A DNA stretch of 7,484 nucleotides from Methanomicrobium sp. (lineage in GTDB: Archaea; Halobacteriota; Methanomicrobia; Methanomicrobiales; Methanomicrobiaceae): NCBI GenBank assembly GCA_017553245.1, contig JAFZMT010000069.1, forward strand, positions 1 through 7,484. The letters are read 5' to 3'. The number at the start of each line of letters is the position of its first letter. Positions within the stretch are counted from its first letter, which is position 1. The notes under the pieces are model-generated. The model had not been told where the DNA came from. It ran no database searches and saw nothing but the letters and a program-made list of their open reading frames with translations. Below are positions 1-4,555 of this stretch, in pieces. A program made the translations under genes and the position numbers.

Positions 1-1001
1 ATCCTCTCTTCGAGGTTCTCGTCGGGTTTATTGCAGAAATAGGAGGCGAGATAGACGATATCCTCGCCGTAGCGCTCACGCGGGACGAAGTTCGTGTGAC
101 CGATTACCGCCGCGTAAGGCGCCTCGTCACGCATATTCACCCAGTAGATGCCGTCCGTGACCTCACGCTTCAGACCGATTGACATGCAGGCGGCGCCCTG
201 AAAATGGATATTGCCGTCGATGAGTTTGGGACCGCCTATTTCGGTGAGCTTTCGCGGGTCAATCGTCGAGATTACCGCATCGTATTCAACGCCGTTGACG
301 CTCCATTTTTTATTTTCGCCGTTGAACTTCACCGCAGTCACGGGCGTGTCCGTTTTAATCGCACAGCCGCGTTCTTCAAGTTTTGCCGCAAGACTCACGA
401 TAAGCGAGTTATAGCCTTCCTTAAAGTATCCGAGCCTTTCTCCGCCCGTCTTTCTGTCCGAGCGTATTGCCACCCTCGATATGAGCCATGCGGCGGAGAC
501 CTTCTCTCTGGCATCCCCGAATTTGCCCCTCAGAAGCGGCTCAAAGAAGGATTTGTAGGCGCCTTTGCCGCACTTTTCGATTGCGAACTCCACAGCCCCC
601 GTGTTCTCGTATTTTGCCGCATCATACTTCTTTGCGCCAAGCACGAACATGCCGAGCCTGAATTTATCCGTGAAAGAGAGATGCGGATATTTAATTATGT
701 CAACGGGTGTGGTAAGCGGGTAGATTTTGCCGTTTACGTAATAGCCCGTGCTGCCCGAGAGCCATTCGAGGCTGTCGTAGATTCCGAGTTCCTTTGAGAG
801 TTCGAATAACTCCGTATCCCCCGAGAAGCAGTGGTGGTAAAAGTCCTCGATATATCCCCTGCCTGCCTTGGATGAGCTTAAGCACCCGCCGATAACGTCC
901 CTTTTTTCAAGTATAGTGATATTGAACTTATCGGAACTTTTGAGCAGAGCGTATGCCGCCGACAACCCCGACAGCCCGCTTCCGATGATGCATATATCCA
1001 T
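1..1001 (-). CDS. FAD-dependent amine-oxidase-superfamily oxidoreductase (3' end outside window)
   Basis: This is a partial gene. The reading frame stays open from the ATG at 1001 to the left edge, giving about 333 residues without the C-terminus. The N-terminus is a Rossmann fold for FAD: GSGLSG at residues 7-12, the strand-end Glu32 expected to bind the FAD ribose, and IGGCLSS near residue 40. Further in are ELSKELGI, FEPLLRGKFGD, a GGERLGYFKEGYNSL segment and a late ISTIDP strand. This arrangement is that of the protoporphyrinogen-oxidase/phytoene-desaturase-like group (COG1232-like) common in archaea. The substrate cannot be read from the sequence, so I give no symbol. No signal peptide or membrane segment is seen, so it is probably cytosolic. 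The start is well fixed: there is no ATG, GTG or TTG in frame upstream before a stop, and the glycine motif begins at residue 7. It is transcribed away from the cyclophilin gene. No Shine-Dalgarno site precedes the ATG. Confidence 0.88.
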   Translation of the reverse strand, partial: MDICIIGSGLSGLSAAYALLKSSDKFNITILEKRDVIGGCLSSSKAGRGYIEDFYHHCFSGDTELFELSKELGIYDSLEWLSGSTGYYVNGKIYPLTTPVDIIKYPHLSFTDKFRLGMFVLGAKKYDAAKYENTGAVEFAIEKCGKGAYKSFFEPLLRGKFGDAREKVSAAWLISRVAIRSDRKTGGERLGYFKEGYNSLIVSLAAKLEERGCAIKTDTPVTAVKFNGENKKWSVNGVEYDAVISTIDPRKLTEIGGPKLIDGNIHFQGAACMSIGLKREVTDGIYWVNMRDEAPYAAVIGHTNFVPRERYGEDIVYLASYFCNKPDENLEER

Positions 1002-1024
1002 TGAGAGAATATATCGCGCTGAAA

Positions 1025-1034
1025 CCTTTTTATG
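1025..1034 (-). promoter_or_regulatory. TATA-like box for the FAD oxidoreductase gene
   Basis: On the minus strand CATAAAAAGG is centred about 28 bases upstream of the ATG at 1001. That is the usual archaeal TATA-to-start-site distance if the transcript begins at the start codon. Together with the lack of a Shine-Dalgarno site this suggests a leaderless mRNA. The match to a TATA consensus is only fair. Confidence 0.35.
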
Positions 1035-1052
1035 ATTCTTATTTATGATTCT
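1029..1052. repeat. 11-bp perfect tandem direct repeat in the divergent promoter region
   Basis: TTTATGATTCT occurs at 1029-1039 and again at 1042-1052, with 2 bp between the copies (13-bp period). One copy overlaps the putative TATA box of the minus-strand FAD gene. It could be a regulator binding site or a duplicated promoter element. The repeat is read directly and its role is inferred. Confidence 0.7.
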
Positions 1053-1060
1053 GTTTATTG

Positions 1061-1155
1061 TCCGCGGAAGCGGTTTCAAAAAGAAAGGATGTTATTTTAA
1101 GAATGCCTATATAATGCCTGTATCTTTGAAAACCGCGGCAGACAACTCTCCGCGG
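1061..1155. promoter_or_regulatory. Inverted CCGCGG / TTTGAAA elements flanking the cyclophilin promoter
   Basis: CGGTTTCAAA at 1071-1080 is matched in inverted orientation by TTTGAAAACCG at 1125-1135, with one extra A. Each side also has a CCGCGG palindrome (1062-1067 and 1133-1138), and a third lies at 1150-1155. The TATA box at 1108-1115 sits between the two arms. The second and third CCGCGG could also form a six-pair GC stem with an 11-base loop in the leader. This could be an operator, a leader structure or chance. Confidence 0.4.
1108..1115 (+). promoter_or_regulatory. TATA box of the cyclophilin gene
   Basis: TATATAAT at 1108-1115 is a good archaeal TATA element. A start site about 26 bases downstream of its centre falls near 1137, leaving a leader of about 30 bases before the ATG at 1170. 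GTGAT at 1161-1165, four bases before that ATG, matches the end of the archaeal AGGAGGTGAT Shine-Dalgarno consensus. Confidence 0.55.
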
Positions 1156-1169
1156 GATATGTGATTAAA

Positions 1170-1646
1170 ATGACAACCGTAAAATTAGAGACAACAGAGG
1201 GCGATATCGTCATAAAACTCTATGATGACATGCCGATTACCGCCGGCAACTTTGAAAAACTCGTTAAACAAGGCTTCTATGACGGAATCATCTTCCACCG
1301 CGTGATTGCGGGGTTCATGATTCAGGCAGGCTGTCCTCACGGCACGGGCACGGGCGGTCCCGGATACACCATCGATGATGAATTCGTCCCCGGACACTCA
1401 AACCAGCGCGGAACAATTTCGATGGCAAACACGGGACAGCCCCACAGCGGCGGCAGTCAGTTCTTCATCAACCTTGTCGACAACTCCTATCTCGACTGGG
1501 ACAACAGGTCCACACCCTACAAGCACCCCGTCTTCGGCGAGGTCATCGAAGGCATGAACGTTGTCGATAAGATTGCGGCGGTTAAGACCGACTACAACGA
1601 CAGACCCAAGACCGAAGTTAAGATAATCAAAGCCTCGATTATCTGA
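1170..1646 (+). CDS. Cyclophilin-type peptidyl-prolyl cis-trans isomerase
   Basis: This is a single-domain cytosolic cyclophilin (EC 5.2.1.8) that speeds cis-trans isomerisation of Xaa-Pro bonds and helps protein folding. I prefer the ATG at 1170 (158 residues, starting MTTVKLETTEGD), because the alternative in-frame GTG at 1161 overlaps the likely ribosome-binding GTGAT. Visible motifs are FHRVIAGFMIQAG with Arg44, Phe49 and Gln52 matching human CypA Arg55, Phe60 and Gln63; ISMAN around 83-87; GSQFFIN at 95-101; and KHPVFGEVIEGMNVVDKI near the end. The CypA Trp121 position aligns with Tyr107 (NSYLD), as in many prokaryotic forms, which suggests weak cyclosporin binding. The length is normal and no targeting signal is seen. 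It appears monocistronic, with its own TATA box and a terminator region downstream, and it converges on purM. Confidence 0.95.
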   Translation: MTTVKLETTEGDIVIKLYDDMPITAGNFEKLVKQGFYDGIIFHRVIAGFMIQAGCPHGTGTGGPGYTIDDEFVPGHSNQRGTISMANTGQPHSGGSQFFINLVDNSYLDWDNRSTPYKHPVFGEVIEGMNVVDKIAAVKTDYNDRPKTEVKIIKASII

Positions 1647-1729
1647 ATTTCAAAAATTTGAAATCTGAAAATAAGAAATCTGAAAATCTGAAAATCTTAA
1701 TGTCTAAATCTGAAATTTTAAAATCTGAT
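1641..1729. repeat. Imperfect ATCTGAAA repeats after the cyclophilin gene
   Basis: ATCTGAA starts at 1641 (spanning the stop codon), 1663, 1678, 1686 and 1708, with a variant ATCTGAT at 1723. The steps are 22, 15, 8, 22 and 15 bases, each a multiple of seven plus one, which suggests decay of a short tandem array. A palindrome ATTTCAAA/TTTGAAAT lies at 1647-1664. There is no open frame here. The units are too short and irregular for a CRISPR array. Confidence 0.6.
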
Positions 1730-1730
1730 T

Positions 1731-1765
1731 TTAATCTTTTTTCGCAACCGCGAATAAAAAAGAGT
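1731..1765. terminator. Probable bidirectional terminator between cyclophilin gene and purM
   Basis: A T6 tract at 1737-1742 and an A6 tract at 1756-1761 flank a small hairpin, TTCGC (1741-1745), loop AACC, GCGAA (1750-1754). The stem can extend into the T and A tracts with one bulge. The plus-strand transcript of the isomerase and the minus-strand transcript of lysC-purM would each meet an oligo-T stretch here. Archaeal RNA polymerase commonly terminates at such tracts. Confidence 0.6.
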
Positions 1766-1826
1766 ATTGAGTTAATTATGTGTATTGAGTGAATTTTCGG
1801 TTATTCAGGTTTATTTTCTGTTTGTT

Positions 1827-1843
1827 CCGCGGTATTTTCGCGG
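1827..1843 (-). other. Small GC hairpin just downstream of purM
   Basis: CCGCG at 1827-1831 and CGCGG at 1839-1843 can pair around a 7-base loop, a few bases past the purM stop codon. No T tract follows at once on the minus strand. It may be a 3' end stabiliser or the first part of the termination zone that ends at 1756-1761. Confidence 0.3.
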
Positions 1844-1847
1844 ATAT

Positions 1848-2939
1848 TCAGTGGAACTCTTTGCCCTTAAGCCATATGCCTTCTTCTTCGCGGATTGAAC
1901 CTACGACCTTGGCATCGGGGACAATCTTAAGCACCTTTTCGGCATCCGCGGGCGCGACAACGAAGACGTAGCCCATACCCATATTGAATGTGCGATACAT
2001 CTCGTGCTCGTCCACCTTGCCCGCGGTCTGAAGCCACTGATATATCGGCTGCGGATTTATCGGGTCCGTGATATCGAAACCGTGCTTTCCGAGTCTTGTG
2101 AGGTTTCTTAAGCCGCCGCCGGTGATGTGGCACATGCCGTGGACGTCGCACTCAGCCGTGACCTTTAAGACCTCGGAATAGATTCTCGTCGGCGTCAGAA
2201 GTTCCTCGCCGAGTGTTTTGCCCCACGGCATCTTCGTGTCGAAGGATGCGCAGTCCTCGACGATCTTCCTTGCAAGGGTAAGTCCGTTTGAGTGGATACC
2301 GGTTGACGGAACGCCTATGATGACGTCGCCCTTCCTTATGGAAGCGCCGGTGATGATTTTATCTTTCTTCTGAATACCCAGACATGTTCCAGCGAGATCC
2401 AGACCGTTCACGATTCCCTTAAGCGTCGCCGTCTCGCCGCCGACAAGGTTCATGTTCGAGAGCCTTGCGCCCTCGTTGAGACCGATACCGATCTGCTTCA
2501 TCTTATCGACCTCAACGCCCTCGGTTGCCACGTAGTCCACAAAGGCAATCGGCTCTATGTTCATGACATAGAGATCGTTGACATTCATGGCAATGCAGTC
2601 GATTCCGAGCGTAGACCAGTCCTTCATGATATCGGCGACCAGCATCTTCGTGCCCACGCCGTCGACGGCAAGCGCAAGGGCGTAATCGCCGAACTCCACA
2701 AGTCCCGCGAAATGCCCGAGATCGCTGCACATCTCGAAACTGCCCTTTCTGCGGAATGTGAGCATGTTCACGAGAGCCTTAACGCCGTCGGCTTCGAGGT
2801 CGATATCGACTCCGGCATCACGGTATGTGTGCTTTACGGCATCTCCGTTATCCGCTTTTTTATTGTTATTCGGTTTTTTATTTCCGCTTCCGCAGCCTTT
2901 GCCGTCGCCGAACCCGCAGCCGCAACCGCATCCGCTCAT
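1848..2939 (-). CDS. purM: Phosphoribosylformylglycinamidine cyclo-ligase (AIR synthetase) with Cys-rich N-terminal extension
   Basis: PurM (EC 6.3.3.1) uses ATP to close formylglycinamidine ribonucleotide into aminoimidazole ribonucleotide in cytosolic purine synthesis. Family signatures are clear: AVDGVGTK (91-98), NDLYVMNIEP (121-130), GGETA (167-171), PSTGIHSNGLTLARK, LLTPTRIYSEVL, HITGGGLRNLTRLG and MGMGYVFVV. The protein has 363 residues, longer than the usual 330-345. The excess is an N-terminal extension of about 35 residues before the normal KHTYRDAGVDI start. It has Cys4, Cys6, Cys8 and Cys16 alternating with Gly, followed by an Asn/Lys stretch. No other ATG, GTG or TTG is in frame before the core. 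The ATG at 2939 overlaps the lysC stop as ATGA and has GGAGG ten bases upstream, so the extension is probably translated. What it does is unknown; metal binding or disulfide exchange are guesses. Confidence 0.96.
   Translation of the reverse strand: MSGCGCGCGFGDGKGCGSGNKKPNNNKKADNGDAVKHTYRDAGVDIDLEADGVKALVNMLTFRRKGSFEMCSDLGHFAGLVEFGDYALALAVDGVGTKMLVADIMKDWSTLGIDCIAMNVNDLYVMNIEPIAFVDYVATEGVEVDKMKQIGIGLNEGARLSNMNLVGGETATLKGIVNGLDLAGTCLGIQKKDKIITGASIRKGDVIIGVPSTGIHSNGLTLARKIVEDCASFDTKMPWGKTLGEELLTPTRIYSEVLKVTAECDVHGMCHITGGGLRNLTRLGKHGFDITDPINPQPIYQWLQTAGKVDEHEMYRTFNMGMGYVFVVAPADAEKVLKIVPDAKVVGSIREEEGIWLKGKEFH
2853..2936 (-). repeat. Short in-frame repeats encoding the PurM N-terminal extension
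   Basis: In plus-strand terms a hexanucleotide NCCGCA is repeated at 2913-2918, 2919-2924 and 2925-2930, with a fourth diverged unit at 2931-2936. It encodes the Gly-Cys alternation. CGCTTTTTTATT (2853-2864) and CGGTTTTTTATT (2871-2882) are 18 bases apart and encode the two Asn-Lys-Lys segments. Both patterns fit growth by replication slippage in frame. Confidence 0.65.
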
Positions 2940-4345
2940 TCCGAAACGTCCTCCGAGAGCCTGAATTCGTCGTGCAGGACGCGAAGTGCCTTCCTTCCGT
3001 CCTCATGCGCGACAACGAAGGAGACATTTGCCTCCGACGATCCCTGTGAGATCATCATGACGTTAACCTCAGCCTTTCCGAGCGCGGTAAATATGCGTCC
3101 CGCAATTCCCGGGGCGCCCGCCATACCGACACCGACTACGGCAACGACGCAGACCTCTTTGTCGAAGGTAACTTCGCGGATATATCCGCCGAGCTGAACC
3201 TTGTTCATCGCGGTAACGGCGGCATTGAGGTGGTCATCGTCGACAATAAGAGAAATATTCGCCTCGGACGATCCCTGCGAGATCATCATGACGTTGACGC
3301 CGCTCTCGGCAAGCGAGTTGAAGATTGCCCTTGCAACGCCCGGTCTTCCGAACATCTGGGCGCCGGCAAGGTTTACGAGCGAAACCTTGTCGATGAAGGT
3401 GATTGCCTTGACGACACGTGAATCCCTGTGCGCCTGTGCAAGCACGCAGCTGCCCTTTGCCGATGGGTTGAACGTGTTCTTGACGCGGACGGGGATATCC
3501 TTCTGCATCGCGGGCTCGATGGTTCTGGGGTGCAGGACTTCGGCGCCGAAGTATGAGAGTTCCATTGCCTCAAGGTATGAGATCTCGGGGATGACTCTTG
3601 CGTCGTTGATGATGCGCGGATCCGAGGTCATGATTCCGTCGACATCGGTCCAGATCCAGATCTCGTCGGCATCGATTCCCGCACCGATGATTGCCGCTGA
3701 ATAATCCGAGCCGGAGCGTCCGAGCGTGGTTACGATTCCGTCGCCCGTGCAGCCCATATATCCCATAACGACGGGAACGCCGTCGTGCATGAGCGGAATG
3801 ACTCTCGATTTGATCTTCGGCTCGCTCTCGGGAAGCACCTGCGCACAGCCGTGTCTCTCGTTCGTGACGATTCCCGCCTGACAGCCGTTGAGCGGCTGGG
3901 ATTTGATGCCTGCCTGACGGAGTGCCGCACTTAAGATCTGAGCCGAGAGCCTCTCTCCGAACGAGATGATATAATCCTTCGAACGCGGAGTGAGCTCACG
4001 CAGATAGTGGATTGCCGTAAGGATATTTCTCAGGTTTGAGAGGCGCTTGTCAATCTCAACCATTACGGACTCGGCCTCGTCGGGCGCGACCGCTTTCAGC
4101 ACGCTCTCGTGTTTGGCGCGAATGGATGAGATAAATGCCTCAATGGGCGGGGTATCCTTTGAGCTTTCGACCTCAGCCGCAATCGCATGCAGCTGGTCAG
4201 TGACTCCCGACATTGCCGAGACTACTACCGCAATCTCATTGCCCTCGTTTCTGTATTGCTGGATAATGGAAACGACGCGGGCTATACATTCATCATCGCC
4301 GACGGATGTGCCGCCGAATTTCATTAAAATCCTCAATTCACTCAC
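2936..4345 (-). CDS. lysC: Aspartate kinase with two ACT domains
   Basis: Aspartate kinase (EC 2.7.2.4) phosphorylates aspartate with ATP, the first step toward lysine, threonine and methionine. The amino-acid-kinase domain shows KFGGTSVGD at 9-17, VVVSAMSGVTD, ISFGERLSAQ, a GRSGSDYSAA loop, WTDVDGIMTSDPR and FGAEVLHPRTI. Two ACT domains follow (roughly 318-385 and 398-465), each with the same VNVMMISQGSSEAN segment; they are the expected site of feedback inhibition, by threonine or lysine. The length of 469 residues is typical. The start is uncertain. GTG at 4345 gives SELRILMKFGG and lies about 25 bases from a TATA-like box (possible leaderless start). TTG at 4336 and ATG at 4324 are alternatives, and the ATG has GAGG six bases upstream but would trim the first strand. 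The gene overlaps purM by ATGA, so the two are probably cotranscribed and translationally coupled. Confidence 0.96.
   Translation of the reverse strand: MSELRILMKFGGTSVGDDECIARVVSIIQQYRNEGNEIAVVVSAMSGVTDQLHAIAAEVESSKDTPPIEAFISSIRAKHESVLKAVAPDEAESVMVEIDKRLSNLRNILTAIHYLRELTPRSKDYIISFGERLSAQILSAALRQAGIKSQPLNGCQAGIVTNERHGCAQVLPESEPKIKSRVIPLMHDGVPVVMGYMGCTGDGIVTTLGRSGSDYSAAIIGAGIDADEIWIWTDVDGIMTSDPRIINDARVIPEISYLEAMELSYFGAEVLHPRTIEPAMQKDIPVRVKNTFNPSAKGSCVLAQAHRDSRVVKAITFIDKVSLVNLAGAQMFGRPGVARAIFNSLAESGVNVMMISQGSSEANISLIVDDDHLNAAVTAMNKVQLGGYIREVTFDKEVCVVAVVGVGMAGAPGIAGRIFTALGKAEVNVMMISQGSSEANVSFVVAHEDGRKALRVLHDEFRLSEDVSE
2950..2954 (-). promoter_or_regulatory. Shine-Dalgarno site of purM inside the lysC 3' end
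   Basis: GGAGG on the minus strand ends ten bases before the purM ATG at 2939. This spacing is a little long but workable. It matters because it supports the ATG that includes the Cys-rich extension. Confidence 0.55.
3030..3067 (-). repeat. ACT2 copy of an intragenic lysC repeat
   Basis: This 38-base stretch matches 3261-3298 at 35 of 38 positions. It encodes the MISQGSSEAN core of the second ACT domain. The two copies are 231 bases (77 codons) apart, in frame. Confidence 0.85.
3261..3298 (-). repeat. ACT1 copy of an intragenic lysC repeat
   Basis: This is the partner of 3030-3067 and encodes the same core in the first ACT domain. Identity at synonymous positions is higher than an ancient domain duplication would usually keep, so recent gene conversion between copies is possible. 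Confidence 0.85.
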
Positions 4346-4366
4346 TTACCGAAGATAATTTGTATC

Positions 4367-4372
4367 ATATAA
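4367..4372 (-). promoter_or_regulatory. TATA-like box for lysC-purM
   Basis: On the minus strand, TTATAT within TTAATTATATGATAC is centred about 25 bases before the GTG at 4345. A start site there would give either a leaderless GTG start or a leader of about 20 bases carrying GAGG for the ATG at 4324. Confidence 0.45.
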
Positions 4373-4415
4373 TTAAGTGTGCGAAGTAATTAATGTGATT
4401 ATGAGATAATACCGT

Positions 4416-4500
4416 GCGGTAAATCCGTGCAATAAAACCTGCGATAAAACCGGTAAAAAACGGAAATTAAGTCGGCGATAAAACCGCCGGAAATTTTCGG
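4416..4500. promoter_or_regulatory. Reiterated GCGATAAAACC motifs between lysC and tfrA promoters
   Basis: Related 11-mers occur at 4416 (GCGGTAAATCC), 4429 (GCAATAAAACC), 4441 (GCGATAAAACC), 4450 (CCGGTAAAAAA) and 4475 (GCGATAAAACC). Steps are near one helical turn for most (13, 12 and 9 bases). The last copy lies in a CGGCG/CGCCG inverted repeat (4473-4489), directly followed by an imperfect palindrome CCGGAAATTTTCGG (4487-4500). The array lies just upstream of the tfrA TATA box. It looks like a multi-site operator, but no regulator is identifiable in the window. Confidence 0.45.
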
Positions 4501-4512
4501 CTTAAAATCCGC

Positions 4513-4519
4513 ATATAAT
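4513..4519 (+). promoter_or_regulatory. TATA box for tfrAB
   Basis: ATATAAT at 4513-4519 would place the transcript start near 4542, with a leader of about 14 bases lacking a Shine-Dalgarno site. A second AT-rich candidate, TTATCATATTTTA around 4523-4535, would place the start at the ATG 4556 itself. Confidence 0.45.
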
Positions 4520-4555
4520 TGTTTATCATATTTTAGAACCAATTCTTTCTTGGAT

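Noticed and set aside
204..797. A 197-codon open frame on the plus strand
   Set aside because: It lies wholly antisense to the FAD oxidoreductase, whose motifs are unmistakable on the minus strand. Its translation shows no recognisable domain.
1..1001. A named function such as protoporphyrinogen oxidase or phytoene desaturase
   Set aside because: Only the FAD fold and general family motifs are visible, the C-terminus is missing, and no pathway neighbours support a substrate.
1641..1729. The ATCTGAAA repeats as a CRISPR array
   Set aside because: Units are about 8 bases with irregular short gaps, there are no spacers of uniform length, and no cas genes are present.
2712..3197. A 161-codon plus-strand frame across the purM/lysC junction
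   Set aside because: It is antisense to both well-supported genes, and its Ala/Ser/Thr-rich translation is typical of a shadow frame.
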